DNA of 64,000 nucleotides from Halospeciosus flavus (GCF_029814175.1 NZ_CP122312.1:1922001-1986000), one strand, 5' to 3'. Numbered from the stretch's first letter, positions 53,583 through 62,583 are shown. Notes: generated by a model from the letters alone, not told the origin. Made by a program: numbers and translations.

Positions 53583-53942
53583 TCAGCGCATCTGCTCGCG
53601 ACACTCGTCGATGAACCGCGTGAGGTTCCGGCCGACCTCGCGGTCCATCGCGAGGAAGACGACGTCGCCCGCCCCCTCGTGGAACTGGAGGATGAACCCC
53701 TCCTCGAGCGAGTGGAGACTCGACTTCGGCCGACCCATCTCGTCGAGTCGGCTCAGGTCGTCGTTGATCCCGCGCGAGACGCTCGCGAACCGCTCGACGC
53801 GCTCGGGCGGGTACTGTTTCGCCACGTCGTCGCGGACGTAGACGACGTCGATCTCGCCGCTCGTGTGGTAGCCGACGGCGCGGACGGCGTCGCCGACGCG
53901 CTCGCGGACGAACTCGGCCAGTCGTTCGGCCTGTACTTCCAT
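53583..53942 (-). CDS. Uncharacterised sensor-like small protein
   Basis: 119 residues. MEVQAERLAEFVRERVGDAV, GYHTSGEIDVVYVRDDVAKQ, and a beta-rich second half (LEEGFILQFHEGAGDVVFLA) resemble a roadblock or profilin-like fold; several haloarchaeal proteins share it (DUF7522-like, uncertain). No catalytic motif. Probably its own transcript; 67 bp behind the Nudix gene on the same strand. Confidence 0.7.
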   Translation of the reverse strand: MEVQAERLAEFVRERVGDAVRAVGYHTSGEIDVVYVRDDVAKQYPPERVERFASVSRGINDDLSRLDEMGRPKSSLHSLEEGFILQFHEGAGDVVFLAMDREVGRNLTRFIDECREQMR

Positions 53943-54009
53943 ACGCTGTCCGTCCAGTCGACGGTACAAAAATCCCGTCACCGTCTTCGAGTGGGTCGAC
54001 GGCGAGTCG

Positions 54010-54588
54010 CTAGTCGATGACCCAGTCGACGCGCTCCGGGGGTTCCCAGTCGAGCGCGAGTTGGAGGAACTGCACGAGGATGCGACCGGTCGCGCCCCAC
54101 ACGGTGTAGCCGTCGACGTGGAAGAAGTGGACGAGCGACTCGCCGTAGCGGGGGTGTTCGCGGCGCTCGACCTCGTAGTTGTCGTGGTCGGCGAGGCCGT
54201 CGACCGGGAGGACGGCGATTTCGTCGACCTCGTACTCGTCGGGGGTGTACTGTCGGTCCGGGATGTGGCCGACGTAGGGTGTGACCGCGTAGCCCGAGGT
54301 CGTGCTGATGTCGTCGAGTCGACCGACGAGGTCCACCTCGTGTGGGTGGAGCGAGATCTCCTCTTCGGCCTCGCGGAGGGCCGTCGCTTCGAGGTCGGCG
54401 TCGCTGGGTTCGCGGCCGCCGCCCGGGAACCCCATCTGGCCGGGGTGCTCGCCGAGGTGGGAGGCGCGCTTGATGAACAGGAGGTGGGGGTCGCCACCGC
54501 GTTCGACGATGGGAACGAGCACCGCGGCGTCCCGCTCTTCGTCGACGACGGGGACCGGGTCGTGGGCGGCGACGCGGTCGAGGTCCAT
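54010..54588 (-). CDS. Nudix hydrolase, coenzyme A pyrophosphatase type
   Basis: 192 residues. UPF0035 signature around HPGQMGFPGGGREPSDAD followed by the Nudix box ATALREAEEEISL; an upstream LLFIKRASHLGEH is the CoA-binding strand. Such enzymes split CoA or its oxidised derivatives to 4'-phosphopantetheine and 3',5'-ADP. Cytosolic, complete length. Confidence 0.87.
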   Translation of the reverse strand: MDLDRVAAHDPVPVVDEERDAAVLVPIVERGGDPHLLFIKRASHLGEHPGQMGFPGGGREPSDADLEATALREAEEEISLHPHEVDLVGRLDDISTTSGYAVTPYVGHIPDRQYTPDEYEVDEIAVLPVDGLADHDNYEVERREHPRYGESLVHFFHVDGYTVWGATGRILVQFLQLALDWEPPERVDWVID

Positions 54589-54613
54589 GTGGGGAGGGTA
54601 GCGACGGACGGAC

Positions 54614-55090
54614 TTAACTATCGAGGTGTGACTGCAGGCGCTCGCGCAGGTCGTCGGCCTCGACCGGTGCCCACGTCTCGGCGTCGTAGGTCACGTCGAG
54701 GAGGTACTCGACGCGCGACTCGTCGGGGTCGGTGCCGATTTCGGCGGCGAGTCGGGCGCGGAACGCCGCGGCGCGGTCCTCGCGCGGGACGCGACGACGC
54801 TCGACGTCGAGGATGTGGGGGAGGTCCTCGCCGTCGTCGGGTACCGTCGGGAACGCGACGGGGCCGGGGACGAGGAGTTCGCGGTCGTCGGCGGCCGCGT
54901 ACTCGTCGGTCTCGACGCCGACGAGGTAGTAGTCCTCACGGGCCTCCTCGATGAGTCGGTCGACGGCCGACTCGTCGACGTCCGCGCCGCGGCGGAAGGC
55001 GAGTTCCGTGAGCGCCCTCGCGAGTTCGTCGCGGGTCAGTCCGCCGAAGAGGTCGACGACGCCCGCGAGTTCGTCCTTCGTTCGGTCCAT
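54614..55090 (-). CDS. Acidic uncharacterised protein (DUF7109-like)
   Basis: 158 residues, very acidic. DELAGVVDLFGGLTRDELAR opens a helical bundle with one small winged-like unit (DESAVDRLIEEAREDYYLVG), then RVEYLLDVTYDAETWAPVEA. No catalytic motif. Haloarchaea-specific; family number from memory. ATG at 55090. 26 bases behind the glycosyltransferase start on the same strand, possibly one operon. Confidence 0.7.
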   Translation of the reverse strand: MDRTKDELAGVVDLFGGLTRDELARALTELAFRRGADVDESAVDRLIEEAREDYYLVGVETDEYAAADDRELLVPGPVAFPTVPDDGEDLPHILDVERRRVPREDRAAAFRARLAAEIGTDPDESRVEYLLDVTYDAETWAPVEADDLRERLQSHLDS

Positions 55091-55115
55091 ACCCGCCGAA
55101 GGGGGGCCAAACACA

Positions 55116-56270
55116 TCAGGTTGGCCCCTCGCCGCCGGCCGGCGACACGACCGACGGGTCGACGCCGAGCGACTCCAGGTCGGACGCGGCGGATGCCCGC
55201 ACGTCTACGGGGTCGATGGGAGCGTCGCGCCACGCGGGGAGCCTGGTGTCCTCGCCCGGCGGGGCGACGGCGTCGGCGTAGGTGTGGACCTGCTCGCGCT
55301 CGGCGGCGACGTCGTGGTCGAAGCCGTTGAACGCCGCGTCGTCGGCGTACTGCCGGACGAACCGCTCGCCCGTCTCGACGTACCTGGCGGCGAGGGTGTC
55401 GTAGTCGGGGTCGACACCCGCCGCCTCCACACCCCGCAACAACTCTCGCCCGACGCCCTCGCTCATGTCCGAGAGACCGGTGGGACCGGAGACGGCCCGG
55501 TGGTCGTGTTCGTAGCGCCCGAGGTCGACCTGCGCGGTGGCGTCGAAGCCCGCGAGGTCGAACGTCTGGCCGAGGATGCCGACCTCGACGCCCCACTTCC
55601 GGGGGACGCGCAACGAGCGGGCGACGTCCGTCGTCATCGCGGATTCGCCGGCGAGGGCGTAGCGGAACGCACCGAGGTACTCCAGCACGTCGGCGTGGTG
55701 CTCGCGGCGGAGCGTCTCGACGAGCGGTTCGTAGAAGAGCCGGAAGAGCCGCCCGTAGAGGCGGCGGTTCTCCACCCGCGCGTAGTAGCCCTTCACGAAG
55801 TCGTACCCCTCACAGAGTGGGAAGAGGAGTTTCGGGACGTCGCGGCGGGAGTAGGTCTTCGTGTCGGCGTCGTGGAGGACGACGTATTCGCGGTCGTGAC
55901 CCCGCTCGCCGGCGGTCGCGAGGCCGAGCGCGAGCCACGCGTCGCGGCCCTTCCCCGTGGTGCCGGCGAGGTCGTGTTCGGCGAGGAGCGCGTCGACGTT
56001 CGGCCCGTTACACCAGAGGACCGAGAGCGGCAGGTCGAACGACTGCAGCCACTCGACGAACGCGGGGACCTTCTCGGCGGGCGCGCGGAGCGGGACGAGT
56101 ACCTCGCCGGGACCGACCGCCGCGAGTTCCGAGAGGACGCCCTCCGCCGCGAGTCCGGCGTACTCCCGCTCGGTCATCGGGACGACCACGGTGGCCCGTT
56201 CGACGGGCGCGTCGGGCGTCGCCTCGCCGTAGTCGTGGAGCGTCGCGATGCGCTCCTGCGTGTAGTCCAT
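55116..56270 (-). CDS. GpgS-like glycosyltransferase (GT-A fold)
   Basis: 384 residues. Nucleotide-sugar domain with ATVVVPMTEREYAGLA, metal site HDADTKTYSRRD, and GVEVGILGQTFDLAG, which recalls glucosyl-3-phosphoglycerate or mannosylglycerate synthases that make anionic compatible solutes. The phosphatase usual for that pathway is not adjacent. An acidic tail of about 80 residues follows the catalytic core. Soluble; divergent from the MFS transporter. Confidence 0.75.
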   Translation of the reverse strand: MDYTQERIATLHDYGEATPDAPVERATVVVPMTEREYAGLAAEGVLSELAAVGPGEVLVPLRAPAEKVPAFVEWLQSFDLPLSVLWCNGPNVDALLAEHDLAGTTGKGRDAWLALGLATAGERGHDREYVVLHDADTKTYSRRDVPKLLFPLCEGYDFVKGYYARVENRRLYGRLFRLFYEPLVETLRREHHADVLEYLGAFRYALAGESAMTTDVARSLRVPRKWGVEVGILGQTFDLAGFDATAQVDLGRYEHDHRAVSGPTGLSDMSEGVGRELLRGVEAAGVDPDYDTLAARYVETGERFVRQYADDAAFNGFDHDVAAEREQVHTYADAVAPPGEDTRLPAWRDAPIDPVDVRASAASDLESLGVDPSVVSPAGGEGPT

Positions 56271-56344
56271 ACGTTCGCTGATGGGCCGACGAGGAACACG
56301 TTTTCGTTCCCGGCACCGCGGTCCCCGTCTCTCCCGCGACTACC

Positions 56345-57556
56345 CTACCGCGCCGCGTGGGGGAGCCAGCCGAGTCGGTAGGCGACGTAGAGGAGCGTCA
56401 CGAGGACGGCGAGACCGCCCGCGAGCGTCTGGAAGATGGTGTTGTAGGCGAACCCCGCGTCGACGAACCACCCCACGGCCGCGCTGCCGTTAGCCTGCAT
56501 GACCATCATCGACCCGCTGTAGACGGCGTAGGCCGACCCTCGGTCTTCGTCCGGGAGCGACCCGAGGAGGAAGGTGTCCATCGTCGGGAAGAGACTGTGG
56601 ATGACGAATCCCGTCGCCACGGAGACCGCGACGATGGGGAGGAAGCCACTGGACAGGGTGAGGGAGAACAGACAGACCGCGAACGCCCCGAGGATGGTGA
56701 GGAGGAGTCGGAGCGTCGGGAGGCGGTCGGCGAGTTTCCCGGCGTACCAGAAGGCGGGGACGCCGGCGGCGAAGACGACGGTGAGGAGGGTCTGCGCGGT
56801 CGCGCCGTCGACGCCCTTCGTCGCGGTGAGGTACTTCACGTAGAAGTTGAACACGCCCTGCCAGACGAAGCCGGTGAGCCCCATAATGACGACGCCGGTG
56901 AGGACGATGGGCCACTGGTTGCGCGCCGCGCGGAGGAGGTGGCGGTCGGCGGCGCCGGCCTGTGGCATCTCGGCACGTTTCGACGTGTGGAAGAAGGCGA
57001 GCGCCGAGACGATCGCGGCCGTCCCGAGTCCGTAGAAGACGAGTCGCCACGAGGCCTGGGCGAGGACTGCCACCACCAGGAGCGGCGCGACGACCGCCGC
57101 GAGTTGCGAGGCGGTCCCGTGGATGCCGAGGACGCGGCCGACCCGGTCGGGGAACAGTTCGCTCACCAGCGGGTTGGCCGCGATGAAGTAGACGCCACTG
57201 GCGATTCCGACCAGGAACGCGCCGACGAGCACCGTGTTCACGGAGTTGGCCTGCGCCATGAGGAAGGCGGCGAGGGCGAGGAAGAGACCGGTCCCGAGGA
57301 CGACCCGTTCGCGCGGGAAGCGGGTCAGGAGGTAGCCGGCGGGGAGCCGTGGGGCCGCGCTGCCGAGCCACGCCGCCGTCGCGATGAACCCGGCTGTCGC
57401 CGCCGACGCGTCGAAGGCGGTCGTGAACACGTCGGCACCGATGAGCGGTGCGAACGTGACGCGCCCGAAGTTGACGAGGAAGACGAGTCCGCACAGTGAC
57501 CCGAACACGCGGATACGGGCGTCGTCGCTACGAGGGGCGTTCGCTGCGGAGGACAC
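56345..57556 (-). CDS. MFS transporter
   Basis: 403 residues with twelve hydrophobic helices in two halves. The loop 2-3 motif appears as GYLLTRFPRERVV, and helix 4 as SGVYFIAANPLVSELFPDRV; helices 7-12 follow after KRAEMPQAGAADRHL. Substrate unknown, perhaps a drug or sugar exporter. The start is uncertain: GTG at 57556 (chosen), or TTG at 57580 giving eight more residues. Divergent from the membrane protein at 57675. Confidence 0.83.
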   Translation of the reverse strand: MSSAANAPRSDDARIRVFGSLCGLVFLVNFGRVTFAPLIGADVFTTAFDASAATAGFIATAAWLGSAAPRLPAGYLLTRFPRERVVLGTGLFLALAAFLMAQANSVNTVLVGAFLVGIASGVYFIAANPLVSELFPDRVGRVLGIHGTASQLAAVVAPLLVVAVLAQASWRLVFYGLGTAAIVSALAFFHTSKRAEMPQAGAADRHLLRAARNQWPIVLTGVVIMGLTGFVWQGVFNFYVKYLTATKGVDGATAQTLLTVVFAAGVPAFWYAGKLADRLPTLRLLLTILGAFAVCLFSLTLSSGFLPIVAVSVATGFVIHSLFPTMDTFLLGSLPDEDRGSAYAVYSGSMMVMQANGSAAVGWFVDAGFAYNTIFQTLAGGLAVLVTLLYVAYRLGWLPHAAR

Positions 57557-57674
57557 TACCACGCCGTACGAGTGGGGCAACCGTCAATCCTTGTGGTTCG
57601 CGGGCGGGGCTCGACGGCTCGACCGACGTCCGCAGTCGGGCGATTTATGTGAGGAAAGTAAAAATACGGCGTCG

Positions 57675-58427
57675 ATGACGTCTACGACGATTCGGGGAAC
57701 GATACGGGGGATGGCACGGCGGGCGAATCCGGCGTTCGCGGTCGCGGTCGTGGTGGTCCCGCTCGCGGCGCTCGGCTACGCGGTGACCGTCGGGTCGCTC
57801 AGGACACACACGTACGTCCACGTCATGACCGGCCTCCTGTGGACCGGCATCGACATCTTCATCGGCGGCGTGCTCGGGCCGGTTCTGGGCGGCGCGGACG
57901 AAGAGACGAGTGCGGACGTGTTCGAGCGACTCACGCCGAAGACAGCTTTCCTCCTGCCGGCACTGGCGGTGACCACCATCGCGGCGGGACTCACCCTCGC
58001 GATGCGGATGGGGCTGTTCCCACACGCGGAACCGTGGCTCGCGCTGTTCACCGCGGTCAACCTGGTTCCGGTGCTCGTACTCCTCGGGTGGCGGCTGAAC
58101 ACCTGGACGGACTGGCGGTGGCAACTCCCGTTCGCGGTGGCGACGGTTGGCTCGTTAGCGTGGGTCGGGCTGACGGTCGGACGACTGCAGATGACGACAC
58201 CCGCCGTCGTCGCCGCACTCGCCGTCGTCACGCTCCTGTCGGTCCAGGGCTTCGGCTTCCTGCTCCCCGGCGAGATCCGGATGTACAAAGAGATGGTGTC
58301 GGAACGACCCGACCCCGCGGTCATCGCCGCGATCGGTCAGCAGAACGCCAAACTCGGCGGCGTTCAGGGGTTCTTCCAGCTCGTCCTCGTCGCCATCATG
58401 GTGTCCCTACGGTACGGTGGGTTCTGA
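57675..58427 (+). CDS. Six-helix integral membrane protein
   Basis: 250 residues, six to seven hydrophobic helices. The helix HVMTGLLWTGIDIFIGGVLG with its histidine resembles the HVLGAxLWVG helix of DUF2269/CopD-like proteins, so a haem or copper ligand is conceivable but unproven. The C-terminal EIRMYKEMVSERPDPAVIAA lies in the cytoplasm. A TATA-like gatttatgtgagg is about 35 bases before the ATG. Confidence 0.72.
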   Translation: MTSTTIRGTIRGMARRANPAFAVAVVVVPLAALGYAVTVGSLRTHTYVHVMTGLLWTGIDIFIGGVLGPVLGGADEETSADVFERLTPKTAFLLPALAVTTIAAGLTLAMRMGLFPHAEPWLALFTAVNLVPVLVLLGWRLNTWTDWRWQLPFAVATVGSLAWVGLTVGRLQMTTPAVVAALAVVTLLSVQGFGFLLPGEIRMYKEMVSERPDPAVIAAIGQQNAKLGGVQGFFQLVLVAIMVSLRYGGF

Positions 58428-58443
58428 GTGGCGACGGGGAGCG

Positions 58444-58914
58444 TTACTCGATGGCGACGATCTCGACGTCGAAGACGAGCGTCTCGCCGGCGAGTTCGTG
58501 GTTGAAGTCGACGGTGACGGAGTCCTCGGTGACCTCGGTCACGCGACCGACGCCGGCCTGCGGGGACTGGATACGCATGCCTTCCTCGGGCGTCGCGCCC
58601 TGGAGCATCTCCTCGAACTGCTCGCGTTCGAACTCCTGGGTCTGGCTCTCGTCGTACTCGCCGTAGGCCTTCTCGGGCGGAATCTCGATAGAGTCCTCGC
58701 TGCCGACCTCCATCCCGACGAGCGCCTCGTCGAGGCCCTCGATGACCTCGCCAGCGCCGACCGTCACTTCGAGCGGTTCGTACTCGCGTTCGGGCTGGGC
58801 CTCCGCGAGCCCTTCCTCCTCGGCGACGTCCTCGCGGGAGGTGTCGAAGACCTCTCCCTCGGGCAGTCGACCGACGTACTCCAGTGAAACCGTATCCTCG
58901 GTGGTGATAGCCAT
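58444..58914 (-). CDS. FKBP-type peptidyl-prolyl isomerase (SlyD-like)
   Basis: 156 residues. FKBP core begins DTVSLEYVGRLPEGEVFDTS, insert-in-flap region (REYEPLEVTVGAGEVIEGLD, EALVGMEVGSEDSIEIPPEK), and the C-terminal fold VTVDFNHELAGETLVFDVEI. Catalyses proline isomerisation and acts as chaperone. Acidic as expected. ATG at 58914; an upstream open stretch is not family-like. Confidence 0.92.
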   Translation of the reverse strand: MAITTEDTVSLEYVGRLPEGEVFDTSREDVAEEEGLAEAQPEREYEPLEVTVGAGEVIEGLDEALVGMEVGSEDSIEIPPEKAYGEYDESQTQEFEREQFEEMLQGATPEEGMRIQSPQAGVGRVTEVTEDSVTVDFNHELAGETLVFDVEIVAIE

Positions 58915-59066
58915 AGTCGTGAGTAGGGAGCCAGTCGGATAAACGATGGCATCGCGCACCAGCGAGACCGGGGTCACCGACTGCGACGGCGTGCCACGCC
59001 CACACTCACGTCCGCCTTCGCGGTCGTCAGACCTTTGCCGGACCCGCGAGCAGACACGAGACGACC

Positions 59067-59879
59067 ATGCGTACCCTCCAGGCTATCGCGCTCGCAGCCA
59101 TACTCGTACTCTCGGGATGTGCCGGCATCGGCGGCCCGAGTGCGCCAGTGCAGACGACCGAGACGACGCAAGCGCCGCCGCCGAGTCAGCTCCCGGGCGT
59201 CACCGAGAAGGGCGTCACCGACCCCGCGGAACTCCTCTCGACACACGCGGAAGTGCTCCAGCGGAGTTCCTACACGCTCCAGAGTAACGTGACCGAGACG
59301 TACGCGAACGGAACGCTCTACGCGTCCCGGACGGAGTCGACGACCTACGGCAGCAGTGACACGCACTTCACGTCGCACATCACGGCGAAGGGACCGGGGA
59401 CGCCGTTCCTCGGCACGCCCGCCGGTGAGGTCGCCTACTGGTCCAACGAGAGCGTCATCCTCCGCGCGACCGAACCCGGTGCCGACGGCGAGACGAACTA
59501 CGCGCGTCTCTCGCAACCGCCGGAACTCCCCCACGAGGACTACTACGAGCGTCTCTACGTGATCTTCTCCTCGATGGAGACGAAACTCGCGGGCACGACG
59601 ACCGGGCCGAACGGACAGACGCTCCACGTCGTCGAGTCGACGACCGTCCAGTACCCCAACCAACTCGCCCCGACCGAGAAGTACGGGAACGTCTCCAACG
59701 TCTCCTTCACCGCCAGAATCGCCTCGAACGGCGTCGTCCGCTCCTACGAACTCACCTACACGGTGACGCTCGACGGGAAGCGGTTGACCGTCCACGAGTC
59801 GATGCAGATCTCGAAGGTCGGCGACGCGACGGTCGACCGGCCGTCGTGGGTCGACACGGCGCTCGAAAAGACGTCCTGA
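59067..59879 (+). CDS. Predicted lipoprotein (DUF7537-like)
   Basis: 270 residues. Signal peptide MRTLQAIALAAILVLSGCAG with the lipobox LSGC (Cys18), so it should be lipid-anchored outside the cell. A Thr/Pro linker (about 25-45) leads into a beta-rich domain with repeated ETYANGTLYASRTEST and TARIASNGVVRSYELTYTVT. Resembles haloarchaeal lipoproteins of the DUF7537 kind (from memory), distant relatives of LolA-like sheets. Function unknown. Confidence 0.8.
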   Translation: MRTLQAIALAAILVLSGCAGIGGPSAPVQTTETTQAPPPSQLPGVTEKGVTDPAELLSTHAEVLQRSSYTLQSNVTETYANGTLYASRTESTTYGSSDTHFTSHITAKGPGTPFLGTPAGEVAYWSNESVILRATEPGADGETNYARLSQPPELPHEDYYERLYVIFSSMETKLAGTTTGPNGQTLHVVESTTVQYPNQLAPTEKYGNVSNVSFTARIASNGVVRSYELTYTVTLDGKRLTVHESMQISKVGDATVDRPSWVDTALEKTS

Positions 59880-59996
59880 CGGTTCGGACTGGGCGAAAAT
59901 CAGACGAGACGGTACTTTCTTCTCCACGCTTCGATTCCGACCCGTAGCGTGGCGGTCTCGCGAGCGAAGTCACGGCGAGTCGACGCGACGCTCACC

Positions 59997-60092
59997 TCAG
60001 AGCATGCGCGTCCGGTCGTCGCTCGTGAGTCGGTCGAGGAGTGCGACGCCGACGGCGAACAGAACGAGTGTGAAGACGTTCTTGTAGGACAT
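59997..60092 (-). CDS. Candidate 31-residue membrane micro-protein
   Basis: Reads MSYKNVFTLVLFAVGVALLD then DRLTSDDRTRML: one hydrophobic helix followed by a charged end. A T-rich stretch (ctttactttct on the minus strand, about 60110-60120) is about 25 bases upstream. It fits the many single-helix micro-proteins of haloarchaea, but the frame is short and no family is recognised. Confidence 0.4.
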   Translation of the reverse strand: MSYKNVFTLVLFAVGVALLDRLTSDDRTRML

Positions 60093-60149
60093 ACAGTTTC
60101 ACCTACGCTTCGGGAGAAAGTAAAGGGCCGGCCGCACCACGAGCGAGAT

Positions 60150-60287
60150 TCAGCCGACGAGTCCCATCCGCTCGAAACACTGCGGGCAGTGGATGTTCGT
60201 CTGTCCGTACGAAGACGTCTTGTCGAGTTGGTCGTAGGCCCACGTTCGTCCGCACCCACGACACTGGGCCCGGATGGCACTCACCAT
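60150..60287 (-). CDS. 45-residue zinc-ribbon protein
   Basis: MVSAIRAQCRGCGRTWAYDQ opens with knuckle CRGC; CPQCFERMGLVG closes with CPQC, 23 residues later, giving a four-Cys ribbon. The start at ATG 60287 is supported by a TATA element cgtttatactc on the minus strand about 28-38 bases upstream. Such ribbons are frequent in haloarchaea. Function unknown. Confidence 0.7.
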   Translation of the reverse strand: MVSAIRAQCRGCGRTWAYDQLDKTSSYGQTNIHCPQCFERMGLVG

Positions 60288-60417
60288 CGGTCGTGTGTAC
60301 TGCGCCCTAGAGTATAAACGACGTGTCCGCGGCACGGCCTGCAGCAGTCCGGGGTCGACGCCGTCGACGACTCCGTGAGCGGTAGCCTTTTGCCGCCGAC
60401 TGGCGAAAAAGCGTGCA

Positions 60418-61404
60418 ATGGGTCTCAAGTGCTCCCTGCTCGGCCACGACTACGGTGACGTCGAGGTCGAACGAAGCCGCGAGGAGCAAGGAAACGAGGT
60501 CGTCGAGACGGTCCGCGAAGTGAAACACTGCGAACGCTGTGGTGCCGAGTCGGTCGTCAGTGAGAACACCGAGGTCCGGACTGCCGTCGACGCCGAGACG
60601 GTCGGACTCGACGCGGACACCGAAGACACGGGCACGGCGGACGCCGACGACGGCGCGGACGGGTCCGCGGGCGAACGCGACCTCGTCTCGGCCGTCTCCC
60701 ACGTCGGCGACGAGACGGGCGGGGAGGGCGACGAGTCGGAACCCGAACCGACGACCGAGCAGTCGACACAGCACGAGAGTCGATTCGACGACGTGACGGC
60801 CGGCGACGCCGCCGACCACCCGCGCGTCGGCGACGACGATGGGTTCGAAGCCGCCACCGACGCGACGGAAGACGACGCCATCATCCTCGACGAGGAGGGC
60901 GAGGAACCGGACGCCCCCGACCGCCAGCCGGGGCAGTGGCCCGCGGCCGACGACACTCGACAGGAGGAACGCGACACCGAAGTGCTCCAGACCGGAGCCG
61001 AGGGCGGACTCGAGTCGACGAGCGACACCGAGGACACCCCGGACGAAGCAGACGCCGACGACGGTGAAGACGCGGACGACACCGAGGACACCGCGCCTTC
61101 GTGGCCGACTCCCGAAGGTGACGACGAGGGGTTCGCCGCCGAACCCGGGGGCTCGACGTCGGACGCCGAGGTCAGTGCCGGGCAACCGTCTCCTTCCGAG
61201 GCGGACGAACCAACGGTCGAAGACGGCTTCGACGCCGAGTTCATCGACGACACCGGCACCACCGACGAGGCAGAGAGCACGGCCGAGGAGGGCCTCACCT
61301 GTCCGGCGTGTGGCTTCGACGCCGGACCGTCGCCCTCTCTCCGCCAGGGAGACATCTGTCCCGAGTGCCACCGTGGCTACCTGCACGACCCGACTTCGGA
61401 GTGA
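60418..61404 (+). CDS. Acidic linker protein with a zinc ribbon at each end (DUF7093-like)
   Basis: 328 residues. The N-terminus MGLKCSLLGHDYGDVEVERS with CERCGAE (about residues 38-44) and the C-terminus CPACGFDAGPSPSLRQGDIC with CPECHRG are two putative zinc ribbons. In between are about 240 residues of low-complexity Asp/Glu/Thr/Ser, probably disordered. Promoter element gccttttgccg about 30 bases before the ATG. A scaffold or tether seems likely; family number from memory. Confidence 0.75.
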   Translation: MGLKCSLLGHDYGDVEVERSREEQGNEVVETVREVKHCERCGAESVVSENTEVRTAVDAETVGLDADTEDTGTADADDGADGSAGERDLVSAVSHVGDETGGEGDESEPEPTTEQSTQHESRFDDVTAGDAADHPRVGDDDGFEAATDATEDDAIILDEEGEEPDAPDRQPGQWPAADDTRQEERDTEVLQTGAEGGLESTSDTEDTPDEADADDGEDADDTEDTAPSWPTPEGDDEGFAAEPGGSTSDAEVSAGQPSPSEADEPTVEDGFDAEFIDDTGTTDEAESTAEEGLTCPACGFDAGPSPSLRQGDICPECHRGYLHDPTSE

Positions 61405-61443
61405 CGCGAAGGTGTTTTACTCGCGCATCCTCTTCTGAGAAGC

Positions 61444-61842
61444 ATGAAGCAGTACAAGATGCGACGGGGCGAGCACCTCGAAGACCGCGTTCCCGACATG
61501 AAGGCGAAGATCGAGGAGTACTTCGGTGAAGTGACCGGGACCGAAGAGTACGACGGCCACGAACTCTACGTCGTCGACGACCCGGACAACCCGGTCTTCG
61601 AGCGCATCATCGCCGGGACGGCCGAGTACGGTTCGAAGAAGGACAAACTCGCCGTCGAGTTCGTCGAGCGCGACGCCGCCGAGGTCATCGCCGACGGTCA
61701 CGTCGACGCCGCCGAGGACGCCGTGAGTGCGAAGAACGACTTCCTCAAGGAAGTCACCGGCCGCGACGCGAAGTCTCGCCGCGAGTCCCTCAAGCGCCAG
61801 GTCGAGGACGACGCCGAGACCCCCGACGGCGTCTCGGAGTAA
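61444..61842 (+). CDS. DUF5611-family protein
   Basis: 132 residues, mixed alpha/beta, highly charged: MKQYKMRRGEHLEDRVPDMK, YDGHELYVVDDPDNPVFERI, and a helical end (VTGRDAKSRRESLKRQVEDD). The length and start match haloarchaeal/euryarchaeal DUF5611, a small family without known function. A gtgttttac element is about 30 bases upstream of the ATG. Confidence 0.78.
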   Translation: MKQYKMRRGEHLEDRVPDMKAKIEEYFGEVTGTEEYDGHELYVVDDPDNPVFERIIAGTAEYGSKKDKLAVEFVERDAAEVIADGHVDAAEDAVSAKNDFLKEVTGRDAKSRRESLKRQVEDDAETPDGVSE

Positions 61843-62009
61843 CGGCTCCTCCACGCGACCCCCGATTTCTCTCGGTTTTCGGCCGTCGAGCGACGGCGTC
61901 GTCGCTCGCCTGCCCGAGATTCCCGTTGTGGGTTGTGCCTCCCCGTTCGCGTTCTCCAAGGTTCTCGCTGCTCGCGTGTCGTCGCATTCGCTCCTCCCAC
62001 TCGCTATTT

Positions 62010-62045
62010 CGAGATTCTCGCTCATTTCGTTCGCTCCGAATCTCG
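62010..62045. repeat. Dispersed hairpin repeat, copy D
   Basis: CGAGATTC (62010-62017) and GAATCTCG (62038-62045) around a 20-base loop of CGCTCATTTCGTTCGC type. One of two adjacent copies. Confidence 0.72.
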
Positions 62046-62087
62046 CTGCTCGCGTGTCGTCGCATTCGCTCCTCCCGCTCGCAATTC

Positions 62088-62131
62088 CGAGATTCTCACT
62101 CGCTCCCTTCGCTCGCTCGTTCCGAATCTCG
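62088..62131. repeat. Dispersed hairpin repeat, copy C
   Basis: CGAGATTC (62088-62095) and GAATCTCG (62124-62131) around a 28-base loop nearly equal to that of copy B at 29705-29748 (TCACTCGCTCCC start). Confidence 0.74.
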
Positions 62132-62184
62132 TTTTGCTCCGTCTGACGTAACAACTAATGAGACGGACCGTGTGACGTGTACCT

Positions 62185-62538
62185 ATGGGATTCATGGATA
62201 AGATCCTCGGCGGCCGCGGTGGCTCGACCGAGGACTACGTCGAACTCGACGTCGAGGACTTCGACACGACGTCGGCCGAGGCGAACATGCAGGTCCACAT
62301 CGCCGAGATCGACGGCCAAGAAGACGTCATCGCCATCAAGGACGCCGTCTACGACGGCGACATCGTCATCGCGGACATCACTCGGCTCCGGACACAGGAC
62401 AGGACCGTCGAACACGTCACCGACGAACTCCGGCAGGTCGCCCGCGAGGTCGACGGCGACATCATCCAGAAGGGCGACGACCAGATCATCATCGTCCCGA
62501 CGGGTGTCGCCATCTCCCGGGAGAAGTTGAACCGGTAA
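62185..62538 (+). CDS. sepF: Cell division protein SepF
   Basis: Anchors FtsZ rings to the membrane in Archaea. 117 residues: an N-terminal amphipathic membrane-targeting helix (MGFMDKILGG), a short acidic linker, then the SepF domain (VHIAEIDGQEDVIAIKDAVY, DGDIVIADITRLRTQ) and C-terminal DDQIIIVPTGVAI. Both ATGs (62185 and three codons later) fit. 45 bases before the DUF1028 gene, possibly co-transcribed. Confidence 0.93.
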   Translation: MGFMDKILGGRGGSTEDYVELDVEDFDTTSAEANMQVHIAEIDGQEDVIAIKDAVYDGDIVIADITRLRTQDRTVEHVTDELRQVAREVDGDIIQKGDDQIIIVPTGVAISREKLNR

Positions 62539-62583
62539 TACGGCTCCGCGGACTTTTAGCGTCGACTCGCCTTTCTCTCGACT

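Larger units (their letters stand above)
61843..62184. other. Intergenic region packed with direct and inverted repeats
   Basis: 342 bases without a gene. A 78-bp step repeats TCTCGCTGCTCGCGTGTCGT (61963 and 62041 onward, with GCATTCGCTCCTCCC following in both). Two dispersed hairpins (copies C and D) lie at 62010-62045 and 62088-62131. A promoter for sepF must be within the last 60 bases (gttttgctcc or acaactaatg region). Confidence 0.65.
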
